DNA of 64,000 bases from Salsuginibacillus halophilus (GCF_003014715.1 NZ_PYAV01000003.1:1-64000), one strand, 5' to 3'; positions 42,170 to 51,709 are shown, numbered from the stretch's first letter. Notes: generated by a model from the sequence alone, not told the origin. Program-made: numbers and translations.

Positions 42170-43504
42170 TTAGAATAGAAGATGTGCGCATAAAACAATG
42201 ACCGGAAGCGTAATGAAGGTACGCTCAAGAAAGATGATGACAAGATCAAAAAACTTTACCGGTAGTTTGCTTGCAAGCAGCAGTCCACCTACTTCAGAAA
42301 GATAGATCAGCTGAGTGACAGATAAACAACCAATAATAAAGCGGGTCATTTCACTTGAGATTTCAGCCCCGATCAATGCAGGTAAGAGCATATCAGCAAA
42401 GCCGATTAACAACGTTTCACTCGCAGCTGCTGCCTCAGGAACCTGCATAAGTTCCAATAATGGAACAAACGGTTGACCAAGAATGGTGAAAAAGGCTGTT
42501 TCTTCTGCAAGAACAACAGCAGCTGTACCAAATGCCATAACAACAGGTAGTACGCCAAGCCACATATCAGCGACATTTTTTAATCCGCCTTTCAGTACAG
42601 CAGCGGGTCTTGCCTGCTCAGCTCGATCTAAAGCTTGTTGCCAGCCGGTGACAATCACCGGGGATGTGTGTGAATCACGCGGTTTTGCAGGAGCTTTCAC
42701 ACCAGATGCGAACGTATTCTTTTTCATGGATAACGGGGGAATCCGCGGCATGATTAGCGCAGCGATAAAGCCTGCAACAAGCACAGTTCCATAGAATGGT
42801 AGAATTAAATGTTCGATATCTAGGTAACCAAGAATCGCAATCGTAAATGTGATGGAAACAACAGAAAAGGTGGTACCAATGACTGCAGCTTCGCGCGCCG
42901 TGTAATGACCTTGTTCATACTGCTGGTTTGTTAAAAGAACACCAATTGTTCCATCACCAAGCCACGAGGTTAATGAATCAATTGATGAGCGTCCCGGCAA
43001 GGTGAAAAGTGGACGCATGATCGGGTTTAAAAGCGCACCGAAAAATTCAAGCAGGCCGAAATTTAATAAAAGCGGGAGAAGTAGACCTGCAAATAAGAAG
43101 ATCGTAAATAAAAGTGGTAGTAAGTCGTGCATCATGAGCCCGCCGGTAAACTCTTGAATAACAGCTTCTGGTCCAACTTCAAAATAAACAAGCAGCGCAA
43201 AGACCATACCGATGATCCGGACAGCCATCCAAAATCCACTTACTTGAAACAAAGCATGTAAGAAGCTGTGTTCCCCGGGCCGGTACACACCCGTTTTAAC
43301 AATGAGGGTGCCGAGCACAGACAAGGTGATCGTTACAGTTACAAGCGCCGGAAGCCATGGTTCGAGCCATCCTTCCAATGTTTCAGCCGCTAAAGCGACA
43401 GGGATTAAAATGTCTCCACCAACTTGCAGCGGAACCATAAATAAGAAAATCCCGATAAGTGAAAAACCAATCAGTTTAAAGGTTGCAATCGTTTTGGCGT
43501 TCAA
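42170..43504 (-). CDS. yjiH: YjiH family membrane protein (nucleoside-recognition/Gate domain)
   Basis: A 444-residue polytopic membrane protein of the YjiH family with Gate domains similar to SpmA/SpmB and nucleoside permeases. The segment SSIDSLTSWLGDGTIGVLLT (about 174-193) and the C-terminal EISSEMTRFIIGCLSVTQLI are family-like. Substrate and role are unknown. The ATG at 43504 follows AGAGGAGAG. Last gene of the 28-kb accessory region before rluB. Confidence 0.85.
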   Translation of the reverse strand: MNAKTIATFKLIGFSLIGIFLFMVPLQVGGDILIPVALAAETLEGWLEPWLPALVTVTITLSVLGTLIVKTGVYRPGEHSFLHALFQVSGFWMAVRIIGMVFALLVYFEVGPEAVIQEFTGGLMMHDLLPLLFTIFLFAGLLLPLLLNFGLLEFFGALLNPIMRPLFTLPGRSSIDSLTSWLGDGTIGVLLTNQQYEQGHYTAREAAVIGTTFSVVSITFTIAILGYLDIEHLILPFYGTVLVAGFIAALIMPRIPPLSMKKNTFASGVKAPAKPRDSHTSPVIVTGWQQALDRAEQARPAAVLKGGLKNVADMWLGVLPVVMAFGTAAVVLAEETAFFTILGQPFVPLLELMQVPEAAAASETLLIGFADMLLPALIGAEISSEMTRFIIGCLSVTQLIYLSEVGGLLLASKLPVKFFDLVIIFLERTFITLPVIVLCAHLLF

Positions 43505-43746
43505 TGAGTTTCTCTCCTCTCTATGATATAGCGATAGCGCTAATCGGTTTGAAAATCGATTTAGAACCTTTTAAAACATCCTTATTTAACGTATAAGGAA
43601 ATGAACAGTTTAGCAAGGGTTGACTTATAAAAAGACGGTATAAGTGACGTTTTTTTGTCGCTGAAACAAATTTAAGGCCTAGAATGCATTTTCCTTTCTT
43701 GAGAAACCGCCCTACAAGGCGTATGATGGTCGATGAGGTGAAGATA

Positions 43747-44487
43747 ATGGAACGATTACAAAAAGTGATTGCACAGGCAGGTATTGCATCAAGGCGTAAA
43801 GCAGAAAAATTGATTGAAGACGGTCGTGTTCAAGTCAATGATAAAACGGTGGTAGAACTCGGAACAAAAGTTCGTCCGGGTAAAGATAAAGTAACCGTCG
43901 ATGGCGTCCCGCTTGATCGGGAAGCCCCGGTATATTATTTATTTTATAAGCCGAGAAAGGTATTATCGGCAGCGAACGATGACCGCGGTAGAACGACAGT
44001 GGTTGATTACTTCCCTGAGGTAAAGGAACGCATCTTTCCTGTCGGACGGCTTGATTATGAAACAAGCGGGTTAATGATTTTGACAAATGATGGTGAATTT
44101 GCCAATGAGCTCATGCATCCGAAAAACCGGGTGCCTAAGACGTATATTGCAAAAGTGAAAGGTAAACCTTCACCGCAGCAGTTAAAACAGCTTGAGCGTG
44201 GGATTGAACTTGAAGATGGGAAAACGGCTCCAGCAAAAGTGAAGTTTAAAACAGGGGATAAAAAGAAAGATACATCCATCATTGAAGTCGTGATGCACGA
44301 AGGTAAAAATCGGCAGGTGCGCCGCATGTTTGAAGCGATTGATCATGAAATTGTAAAGTTGAAAAGAGAACAGTACGCATTTTTAACGCTCGACGGCTTA
44401 AACGCTGGTGAATCACGCCCGTTAAAACCGATTGAAGTGCAGCAGCTTCGAGAAAGTGCTGTCACGAAACCTTCAAAAAAAAGCTGA
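43747..44487 (+). CDS. rluB: 23S rRNA pseudouridine synthase RluB
   Basis: A 246-residue RsuA/RluB-type pseudouridine synthase acting on 23S rRNA. The S4 domain is N-terminal (IAQAGIASRRKAEKLIEDGR), followed by the catalytic motif VGRLDYETSGLMILTNDG near residue 99 with the nucleophilic Asp, and KNRQVRRMFEAIDHEIVKLK near 188. The ATG at 43747 follows GAGGTGA; further in-frame codons upstream have no site and the family starts here. In B. subtilis it lies between spmB and resA; both neighbours are displaced or missing here. Confidence 0.94.
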   Translation: MERLQKVIAQAGIASRRKAEKLIEDGRVQVNDKTVVELGTKVRPGKDKVTVDGVPLDREAPVYYLFYKPRKVLSAANDDRGRTTVVDYFPEVKERIFPVGRLDYETSGLMILTNDGEFANELMHPKNRVPKTYIAKVKGKPSPQQLKQLERGIELEDGKTAPAKVKFKTGDKKKDTSIIEVVMHEGKNRQVRRMFEAIDHEIVKLKREQYAFLTLDGLNAGESRPLKPIEVQQLRESAVTKPSKKS

Positions 44488-44546
44488 CCCACGCCGGTAT
44501 CTCCCTCGTTATAATGGGGGAGAAACGAATGTGGATAAGCTAAAGA

Positions 44547-44643
44547 AGAGGCAGGCATTAAAGGTAGATCAGATGATAAAAATGCCTCTAACGCTGTGCT
44601 CAAAGTCGGACGGATCCGGGTCACGTACCGGAACAGCACAGTG
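44547..44643 (+). other. Structured leader between rluB and resB
   Basis: Two consecutive long-range stems: AGAGGCA (44547-44553) with TGCCTCT (44583-44589), and CGCTGTGCT (44592-44600) with AGCACAGTG (44635-44643) enclosing an inner TCCGG/CCGGA hairpin. A TATAAT-like box lies upstream at about 44510-44515. The interval 44488-44704 has no gene and is where resA lies in B. subtilis. It is not a regulatory RNA that I recognise. Confidence 0.45.
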
Positions 44644-44704
44644 ATGTCTATGCTTGGCAGCTGATCCCTTCTGGATCCGAAACGTGAAGTAGAGGTGTTA
44701 ACTG

Positions 44705-46384
44705 ATGGAAAAAGTCACCTGTGAATGCGGTCACCAAAACCCGTATGGAACAGAGCTTTGTGAGCGCTGCGGCAAACCGTTAAAAGAACAGCAGCAGCTT
44801 TTAAATATGCGCTACGAAGGGGTAGCCCGCCGTTCACAAACGTACAACCGTTCTGTGGTGGATAAAGTTTGGAATTTCTTTTCTTCCGTTAAAGTAGGGA
44901 TCTGGATTATCTTTTTAATCCTCGTTGCTTCGATTTTCGGAACGATATTTCCGCAAGAAATGTTTATTCCGCCAAACGTAGACCCTGCCCAGTATTACGG
45001 AGAAGAGTATGGAATTGCCGGCGAGATTTTTTATACACTCGGATTTCATAATTTGTACGGCTCCTGGTGGTATATTGCACTGCTTGCGGCATTAACGACA
45101 TCGTTAATTATTGCAAGTATTGACCGGGTCGTCCCTTTGTACCGGGCGTTAAAAAATCAGCGCGTTACGAGGCACAAAAGCTTTCTAAGCCGTCAGCGTA
45201 TTTTTGGCGAAAGCGATGTAGCTTCTCAAGATGCGACGTATGAAGCTGTGAAAGAAGGGTTAAAAAAGAAGAAGTATAACATCTCCGAAGAAAACGGGAA
45301 TCTCGTAGCCGAAAAAAACCGCTTCGCCCGTTGGGGACCTTATGTCAACCACGTCGGATTAGTTTTATTTCTTACCGGCGCTATGCTCCGCATTTTTCCG
45401 GGGATGTATGTCGATGAAAACGTTTGGGTTCGTGACGGTGATACAGTGCCCCTCCCAGGCACAGATAGCCAGTATTACTTAGAGAGCGAAGGTTTTACGA
45501 TGGAAACTTACGATGAAGACGATGAAATGTATGCAGAAGCTTTAGAACGCAGCGGAGGTCCAATCACTGAGACTTACCGTACAGAAGCCGTTTTGTATGA
45601 ACGTGTAGATGGCAATGTTGTCGGGGTGGATAGTGAACAACAAAAAGTGAAATCACACGATATTGAAGTTAACGATCCATTGACCTACGATTCCTATTCC
45701 ATTTATCAAGTGGATTATAAACTCAATGAGCTTTATGAAATGGACTTTGAACTTGAAAGTGAAGAAACAGGCGAAGTATATGGTGATTTTACCGTCAATT
45801 TGTTTGACCCTGAAGACAGCTATGAAATTGATGATGAACGTGAGGTAACAATTCACAGCTACTTCCCAGACTTTTATTTTGACGATGATAATGAGCCGTC
45901 GACACGTTCAAGCATTCCTGATAATCCGGCGTTTATTTTTGCGTTTGACGGACCTGAAGTTGAAGGAACGGAGCATCGTTTCGTCGGTATTCAGCAAAAC
46001 CATCCTGTTACTGAAGACCCGGTGTATAACGTCAGCTTTGCCGGGATCGATACAAATCATGTAACAGCACTTACTGTAAGAAAAGATTTAACGCTGCCAT
46101 TTCTCATGGCCGGTGGAGCGATCTTCATGATTGGTCTAATTCAAGGCTCCTACTGGACGCACCGCCGGATCTGGCTGCAAAAACGCGGTGATGATGGTTT
46201 TTATGTTGCAGGTCACACAAATAAAAACTGGGAGTCATTAAAGCGCGACGTAAACGCAGCGATTGATGGAACGGATATTGAATCGCCGGAAGATCAAATT
46301 GTTAAAAAAGAAGAAAGCAAAAAGCAGTCTGCCTCCGCTGATGATCGTGCGGATACAGGTGAAGCGGATAAAGGAGGCCGTTAA
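44705..46384 (+). CDS. resB: Cytochrome c biogenesis protein ResB
   Basis: A 559-residue membrane component of System II cytochrome c maturation, which with ResC moves heme across the membrane and attaches it to apocytochrome c. An N-terminal zinc-ribbon-like CECGHQNPYGTELCERCG (residues 5-22) precedes the ResB domain: helices near 65-85, 118-138 and 215-235, a large acidic extracytoplasmic loop (about 235-455), and a final helix near 465. The long loop with many Asp/Glu suits a haloalkaliphile. ATG start follows GTAGAGGTG. Operon with resC. Confidence 0.93.
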   Translation: MEKVTCECGHQNPYGTELCERCGKPLKEQQQLLNMRYEGVARRSQTYNRSVVDKVWNFFSSVKVGIWIIFLILVASIFGTIFPQEMFIPPNVDPAQYYGEEYGIAGEIFYTLGFHNLYGSWWYIALLAALTTSLIIASIDRVVPLYRALKNQRVTRHKSFLSRQRIFGESDVASQDATYEAVKEGLKKKKYNISEENGNLVAEKNRFARWGPYVNHVGLVLFLTGAMLRIFPGMYVDENVWVRDGDTVPLPGTDSQYYLESEGFTMETYDEDDEMYAEALERSGGPITETYRTEAVLYERVDGNVVGVDSEQQKVKSHDIEVNDPLTYDSYSIYQVDYKLNELYEMDFELESEETGEVYGDFTVNLFDPEDSYEIDDEREVTIHSYFPDFYFDDDNEPSTRSSIPDNPAFIFAFDGPEVEGTEHRFVGIQQNHPVTEDPVYNVSFAGIDTNHVTALTVRKDLTLPFLMAGGAIFMIGLIQGSYWTHRRIWLQKRGDDGFYVAGHTNKNWESLKRDVNAAIDGTDIESPEDQIVKKEESKKQSASADDRADTGEADKGGR

Positions 46385-46387
46385 TGT

Positions 46388-47590
46388 ATGGCTGAATTAA
46401 GTCAAAACCTACTGATGGTGGCGTTTTTCTGCTACTTTGCAGCAACGGTATTGTTTGCTGTTTCAGCGACCGGGAAAAATTTTAAAAACAGTAGTGGAGA
46501 TTACGTGAACCGGTGGGGAACGTACGGTTTTATTATGTCAATCATAGGCGTTTTGTTTGCCTTAGGTTACTTTGGATTTCGGTGGGCAGCCGCAGGTCAT
46601 GCCCCGGTAAGTAACATGTTTGAGTACACTGTATTTTTAGGAATTGCGATCGGCATTGCTTTTGTCATTTTGTATGCGATGTATCGTTCGACCATTTTAG
46701 GTTTGTTTGCAATGCCGATCATCATGTTAATTATTGCTTATGCTGCCATCTTCCCGCAGGAAGTTGAACCATTAATTCCTGCGCTGCAGACGGTGTGGCT
46801 TGAGATCCACGTACTGACAACCGCACTAGGCCAGGGAATTTTAGGCATCAGCTTTGTAGCTGGGTTAATTTATCTTGTACGCACCATTGATGTTTCAAAG
46901 GATCGAAAAAACAAGCGCACATTTTGGCTGGAGTTTATTATGTATGGGCTCTTATCGGTACTTGGTTTCGTTATTGTGACAAATGCGTTTAATTTTGCCG
47001 GTTATGAGTCGGAGATTGAGTACGCTGCGCCCCTTGAAGATGGTGAAACGTATCAAGATGTGATGGATTATCATCTGCCGCCGATCTTCGGACCGAGTGA
47101 AGGCGAAGTTATGACAGAAGGCGCGATGGCACCACTAATTGAGCTTCCTGAATGGCTTGAAGCAGGTGATGTGAACTCTGTAATGTGGGCACTTCTTGCT
47201 GGACTTGTACTTTATGGGCTTTTACGCCTTGTTTTCCGCAGAAGGGTGAGTGCCCTTTTGAAGCCGGCAGTTCGTAAAGTGGATCCGGAGAAAGTAGATG
47301 AACTTGCTTATCGTGCGGTTGCGATCGGCTTTCCGATCTTTACGCTCGGCGGGTTGATCTTTGCAATGATCTGGGCACAAATTGCTTGGACACGTTTCTG
47401 GGGCTGGGATCCTAAAGAAGTGTGGGCGTTAATCACATTCTTGTTCTATGCAGGCTACCTGCATCTGCGCCTGTCGCGCGGTTGGCATGGTGAGCCGTCA
47501 GCCTGGCTTGTTGTGATCGGCTTTATGATCATTATGTTTAATTTGATTTTTGTCAACTTAGTCATTGCCGGGCTTCATTCTTATGCATAA
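46388..47590 (+). CDS. resC: Cytochrome c biogenesis protein ResC (CcsA)
   Basis: A 400-residue CcsA/ResC heme handling protein with about eight helices. The conserved heme-binding WWD-type region is AWTRFWGWDPKEVWALITFL (near residue 338), and conserved histidines lie in VWLEIHVLTTALGQGILG, YAGYLHLRLSRGWHG and the terminal LHSYA. Starts 3 bases after resB, so the two are translated together. The expected thiol-disulfide partner ResA is absent from the operon. Confidence 0.94.
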   Translation: MAELSQNLLMVAFFCYFAATVLFAVSATGKNFKNSSGDYVNRWGTYGFIMSIIGVLFALGYFGFRWAAAGHAPVSNMFEYTVFLGIAIGIAFVILYAMYRSTILGLFAMPIIMLIIAYAAIFPQEVEPLIPALQTVWLEIHVLTTALGQGILGISFVAGLIYLVRTIDVSKDRKNKRTFWLEFIMYGLLSVLGFVIVTNAFNFAGYESEIEYAAPLEDGETYQDVMDYHLPPIFGPSEGEVMTEGAMAPLIELPEWLEAGDVNSVMWALLAGLVLYGLLRLVFRRRVSALLKPAVRKVDPEKVDELAYRAVAIGFPIFTLGGLIFAMIWAQIAWTRFWGWDPKEVWALITFLFYAGYLHLRLSRGWHGEPSAWLVVIGFMIIMFNLIFVNLVIAGLHSYA

Positions 47591-47736
47591 AGATTTTCAT
47601 GCAGGCCAGTTCCGTTAGATGGGGCTGGCTTCCCTTTTAGTTTCGGTAGAAGCAGTTTCGTTTATAGCCGGATGTCTGCGTGTTATACTCAAAACTAAAA
47701 TAAGGGACGATTTACATTGGAGTAGGAGGTAGAGCA

Positions 47737-48456
47737 ATGTCGGAACAAGCACATATTTTAGTCGTAGATGATGAAGAGCGGATCCGTCGGCTGCTGCGGA
47801 TGTATTTAGAACGTGAAGGTTATTTGGTTGATGAGGTGGAAAACGGTGAACAGGCGCTTGAGAAAGCGCTCGAGTTTGATTATGACTTAATTCTTCTTGA
47901 TTTAATGATGCCGGATAAAGACGGGGTCGAAGTTTGTGAGGAACTTCGTGAAACAAAAGCGACCCCGGTCATTATGTTGACAGCAAAAGGAGAAGAAGCG
48001 AACCGCGTCCAAGGATTTGAGGCCGGGACCGATGACTATATCGTAAAGCCATTCAGCCCGCGCGAAGTAATTCTTCGTGTAAAAGCGCTGCTCCGCCGTG
48101 CATCAGAAACGAAATTTTTACAAACTGAAACGAATGCGAAAGATGTGCTCGTCTTTCCGCACTTAACCATCGATAATGATGCTCACCGCGTACTAGTTGA
48201 GGACGAAGAGATCGGTCTTACGCCGAAAGAGTATGAGCTCCTTCATTATTTGGCACAGGCACCGGATAAAGTGTTCTCACGTGAACAGCTGTTAAAAGAT
48301 GTATGGAACTATGATTTCTTTGGAGATTTACGCACGGTGGACACGCATATTAAACGGCTCCGGGAGAAGTTGAATCAAGTGTCGGAAGAAGCCGGCCAGA
48401 TGATCTCCACCGTTTGGGGTGTAGGTTATAAGTTTCGTGCGGTGGGAACCGAGTAA
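47737..48456 (+). CDS. resD: Two-component response regulator ResD
   Basis: A 239-residue OmpR/PhoB-type regulator controlling aerobic/anaerobic respiration genes including res and cyd. The receiver domain has DDE at 11-13, the phosphoacceptor D55 in LILLDLMMPDKDG and the KPF motif (near 107); the C-terminal winged helix has LTPKEYELLHYL and the VDTHIKRLREKL recognition helix. The ATG follows AGTAGGAGGT. A 146-bp gap after resC may hold its own promoter. It overlaps resE by one base. Confidence 0.95.
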   Translation: MSEQAHILVVDDEERIRRLLRMYLEREGYLVDEVENGEQALEKALEFDYDLILLDLMMPDKDGVEVCEELRETKATPVIMLTAKGEEANRVQGFEAGTDDYIVKPFSPREVILRVKALLRRASETKFLQTETNAKDVLVFPHLTIDNDAHRVLVEDEEIGLTPKEYELLHYLAQAPDKVFSREQLLKDVWNYDFFGDLRTVDTHIKRLREKLNQVSEEAGQMISTVWGVGYKFRAVGTE

Positions 48457-50258
48457 TGTTTAGGTTCTTTCGAAGTGTGGTTGGTAAGCTTTGGATGACA
48501 ATCTTACTTTTAGTTTCTGTCGTTCTTGTGATTGTGGCCGTACTTTTAGTACAGTTTTTTGAGCGTTTTCACATTACAGAAGCAGAAGAAGAGCTTACCA
48601 ATCATGCCGAACTTATCGTTTCAGTCTTGGAAGGGTATGACCATAATGCCCAAGGGCTGGCAACGATTCAACACATTGCCGCCTCATTTGATATGAAAGT
48701 TGTCGTATTTGAAGAAGGGGAAGTGTTCTGGGAAAGCGGCACAATGGATCGTAGCGGCGTGCGCCTTTCAACAGACACTTTCACGACAGAAGAAGACTTA
48801 GCTCCTGTTTTTGCTGGGGAAAGTCATGCAATTTCGCGCGTTTCGGATGAAGGGGCAAATGAACGGGATGTGTTAATCGTCGGCGCAAATGTGGATACGG
48901 CATCAGACGTTTACGGCCCGGTCTTTGTATATCAATCGCTTGCGCACTTAGAAGATACCCGCAGTGAGACAAAGCAGATTATTCTGCTTTCTGCCGGGAT
49001 TGCTATTGTACTTACGACGTTTTTTGCTTTCTTTTTATCAACACGAATTACTGCGCCACTTCGGCAGATGCGGCAGGTAACTTTTGAAGTTGCTGAAGGA
49101 AAGTTCGACACGAAAGTACCAATTTTAACGCGAGATGAAATCGGACAGCTTGCCAATGCTTTCAACCGGATGCGCAGAGAGCTCAACCGGCATATTAATA
49201 TGCTGAACCATGAAAAAGAGCAGCTTTCCCGTATTCTTTCAAGTATGGCTGATGGCGTGATTACGTTAGATCGAAAAGGATCGATCGTTGTAACGAACCC
49301 GCCGGCAGATCGTTTCATCGAGGCTTACGGGTTTGAAAACGGTGAAACAGAAAGCAGCGAGATCCCAAAAGATGTACGCCGTTTGTTTCAAAAAGTTGTA
49401 GCGCAGGAAAAAGAGCAGGCGCTTGAATTTGACGTGCAGGGGCGCAGCTACGCTATTGTTATGACACCGCTGTATGACAAAGATTTCGTGCGCGGTGTTG
49501 TAGCTGTCATTCGCGATATGACAGAAGAAAGACAGCACGATAAACTTCGCAAAGATTTTATTGCAAATGTAAGTCATGAACTGCGTACACCGATCTCGAT
49601 GCTGCAAGGCTACAGTGAAGCCATTATCGATGATATGGCAGCTTCAGAAGAAGAACGTAAAGAACTTGGCCGAATTATTTATGATGAGTCCCAGCGGATG
49701 GGACGTCTTGTTAACGAGCTCCTTGATCTAGCCCGGATGGAAGCAGGTCATAACGAGTTAAATATTGAAGAGATTGAAGTGGTACCTTTTCTAAGTCGAA
49801 TGGAGCGTAAATTCAGCAACTTGGCAAAAGAAGAAGGTATCCATTTAACCCATGAGCACGATCCAGAAGCGCCGGTGATGACTGCCGATGCTGATCGTCT
49901 TGAACAAGTGATGACGAACTTAATTTCAAATGCCTTTCGTCATACAGCAGCCGGCGGATCGGTCAATGTAAAATCAGAAGCGGTTCAAGAAGGCGTACGT
50001 CTGGAAGTGACAGATACAGGCGACGGGATTCCAGAAGAAGATCTGCCGTTTGTTTTTGAGCGCTTTTATAAAGCTGATAAAGCAAGAACACGCGGTCGCT
50101 CCGGGACAGGACTGGGCCTTGCAATTGCGAAAAATATTGTTGAACACCACTTCGGCGAAATTACCGTGCACAGTAAAGTAGGTGAAGGCACTACTTTTCG
50201 AATTCAGCTTCCGCTTGCACAGGCGCAGCATAGTTTAGAAAGCGAGGACGAAGGATGA
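48456..50258 (+). CDS. resE: Sensor histidine kinase ResE
   Basis: A 600-residue membrane kinase paired with ResD. TM1 is at about 12-34 and TM2 near 173-195, flanking an extracytoplasmic sensor. Then follow HAMP (197-250), PAS (about 258-360) with ILSSMADGVITLDRKGSIVV, HisKA with the phosphoaccepting His in FIANVSHELRTPISMLQGYS (near 372), and the ATPase with NLISNAFRHTA, DTGDGIPEE and GRSGTGLGLAIAKNI. The start overlaps the resD stop. A methyltransferase gene overlaps its end by four bases. Confidence 0.95.
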   Translation: MFRFFRSVVGKLWMTILLLVSVVLVIVAVLLVQFFERFHITEAEEELTNHAELIVSVLEGYDHNAQGLATIQHIAASFDMKVVVFEEGEVFWESGTMDRSGVRLSTDTFTTEEDLAPVFAGESHAISRVSDEGANERDVLIVGANVDTASDVYGPVFVYQSLAHLEDTRSETKQIILLSAGIAIVLTTFFAFFLSTRITAPLRQMRQVTFEVAEGKFDTKVPILTRDEIGQLANAFNRMRRELNRHINMLNHEKEQLSRILSSMADGVITLDRKGSIVVTNPPADRFIEAYGFENGETESSEIPKDVRRLFQKVVAQEKEQALEFDVQGRSYAIVMTPLYDKDFVRGVVAVIRDMTEERQHDKLRKDFIANVSHELRTPISMLQGYSEAIIDDMAASEEERKELGRIIYDESQRMGRLVNELLDLARMEAGHNELNIEEIEVVPFLSRMERKFSNLAKEEGIHLTHEHDPEAPVMTADADRLEQVMTNLISNAFRHTAAGGSVNVKSEAVQEGVRLEVTDTGDGIPEEDLPFVFERFYKADKARTRGRSGTGLGLAIAKNIVEHHFGEITVHSKVGEGTTFRIQLPLAQAQHSLESEDEG

Positions 50259-50983
50259 AGGCATGGTATCAGGAAAGCTTTCAAGAAGATTATTTACGAA
50301 TTTATCAACATCGCGATGAACAAAAGGCGGCGCGCGAGCTTGAAACAATCGTTGAATCATTGCAATTAACGCCTGGTATGAAAGTGCTCGATCTTGCATG
50401 CGGTAATGGTCGACATGCCCGCTGGCTGGCAAGACGGGGTCTTGAAGTTACAGGTGTCGATTTATCAAGTGCCTTATTAAAACAAGCTATCGAGCTTACA
50501 GTAGATCTTCCAGTACAGTACCGGCGTCAAGATATGCGCCAACCGACGTTTACAAACGAAATGGATGCGGTCTTTAGTTTGTTCACAAGTTTTGGTTACT
50601 TCACTGAAGACGAAGAAAATGAACAAGTGTTTCATCATGCCTATCAAGCCTTAAAGCCTGGCGGACAATTCATGTTTGACTATTTAAATCCAGCTCACGT
50701 TAAAGCAAACCTTGTGCCTGAAGATGAGCAGGAGATTGACGGGATGAAAGTAAAGCAATCTCGGCGGGTTGAAAACGGGTATGTGATTAAGGATATCATT
50801 GTACAAGAAGGTGAAAGCAGGCGGGAATATATGGAGCGGGTTAAGCTGTATGACGAGACAGCTGTAACATCGATGCTTCAAGCAGCCGGATTTACAATCC
50901 AAGCTGTGTACGGTAATTATGAAGGTACGTCTTTTCATCCTGGCAGCTCACCGAGACAAATTTATACAGCGGTGAAAATGTAA
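50255..50983 (+). CDS. Class I SAM-dependent methyltransferase
   Basis: A 242-residue methyltransferase. Motif I is MKVLDLACGNGRHARWLARR near residue 44, followed by EVTGVDLSSALLKQA and MDAVFSLFTSFGYFTEDEEN; the C-terminal EGTSFHPGSSPRQIYTAVKM is common among small-molecule methyltransferases of Bacillus. The start ATG overlaps the resE stop (ATGA), so it is co-transcribed with resDE, which is not the B. subtilis arrangement (sigX-rsiX follow there). Substrate unknown. Confidence 0.88.
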   Translation: MKAWYQESFQEDYLRIYQHRDEQKAARELETIVESLQLTPGMKVLDLACGNGRHARWLARRGLEVTGVDLSSALLKQAIELTVDLPVQYRRQDMRQPTFTNEMDAVFSLFTSFGYFTEDEENEQVFHHAYQALKPGGQFMFDYLNPAHVKANLVPEDEQEIDGMKVKQSRRVENGYVIKDIIVQEGESRREYMERVKLYDETAVTSMLQAAGFTIQAVYGNYEGTSFHPGSSPRQIYTAVKM

Positions 50984-51004
50984 GAGTGAATAAGGAGGGG
51001 TTAT

Positions 51005-51595
51005 ATGAAGTTATATACTAAGGGTGGAGATCACGGACAGACATCCATCATCGGTGGCCGCCGAGATAAAGACGACATCCGCATTGAAGCTTACGGTACA
51101 GTGGATGAATTAAATAGTTTCGTTGGTTTAGCAGCGGCTGAACTCGACGTTGAATTGACTCCGGATGTGGCGCAGGAACTGATCAACATTCAACATGAAC
51201 TGTTTGACTGCGGAAGTGATCTTGCTACAATTAAAGATGGGGTACCGGAAAAAGTTACCCCCGAAATGATTGAAGCGCTTGAAAAACGAATTGATGCGTA
51301 CACGGAAGAAGCTCCGGCACTTGAAAGGTTTATTTTGCCGGGAGGCTCAAAAGCAAGCGCACATCTACATGCGAGCCGGACCATTGCAAGACGTGCTGAG
51401 CGAATTGTTACCGCCCTCTTAAAAGAAGAAGAGACAAATTTAGAAGTGATGAAGTATTTAAATCGTCTGTCAGATTACTTCTTTGCAGCGGCCCGCATTG
51501 TAAATGCGCGTCAAAATGTCAAAGATGTCGAATATGAACGCAGTGCTGTCGTTTTTCATACGTCGAAAAAGTCGTCAACAGATAACGAAAAATAA
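51005..51595 (+). CDS. Cob(I)yrinic acid a,c-diamide adenosyltransferase, PduO type
   Basis: A 196-residue ATP:cob(I)alamin adenosyltransferase of the PduO/YvqK family, making adenosylcobalamin. The ATP-binding N-terminus MKLYTKGGDHGQTSIIGG and the motifs KDDIRIEAYGTVDELNSFVG and SRTIARRAERIVTAL (near 123) are diagnostic, with the helical bundle to the end (NRLSDYFFAAARIVNAR). ATG behind AAGGAGGGG, 21 bases after the methyltransferase. No other cobalamin gene or cobalamin riboswitch is present. Confidence 0.92.
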   Translation: MKLYTKGGDHGQTSIIGGRRDKDDIRIEAYGTVDELNSFVGLAAAELDVELTPDVAQELINIQHELFDCGSDLATIKDGVPEKVTPEMIEALEKRIDAYTEEAPALERFILPGGSKASAHLHASRTIARRAERIVTALLKEEETNLEVMKYLNRLSDYFFAAARIVNARQNVKDVEYERSAVVFHTSKKSSTDNEK

Positions 51596-51617
51596 ATCAA
51601 AAAAGTGAAAGTGAACG

Positions 51618-51645
51618 ACCTGTCCGCATAGCGGGCAGGTTTTTT
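51618..51645 (+). terminator. Terminator of the resD-adenosyltransferase unit
   Basis: ACCTGTCCG/CGGGCAGGT stem with short loop followed by six T. Confidence 0.9.
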
Positions 51646-51655
51646 ATGTGTAAAG

Positions 51656-51686
51656 CGCATAGTTTGTTTTTCAGTCTGTCACACTA
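51656..51686 (+). promoter_or_regulatory. Sigma-G promoter of the gerA-type operon
   Basis: CGCATA (51656-51661), 18 bp, CACACTA (51680-51686) differs at one base of each box from the consensus forespore promoter, 24 bases before the first ger gene. Confidence 0.65.
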
Positions 51687-51709
51687 TATAAAAACGTTAT
51701 GCGGAGCTG

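Noticed and set aside
44432-44644. 70-codon frame between rluB and resB as a resA remnant
   Set aside because: Translation shows no thioredoxin-like or CxxC sequence; the DNA instead forms paired stems.
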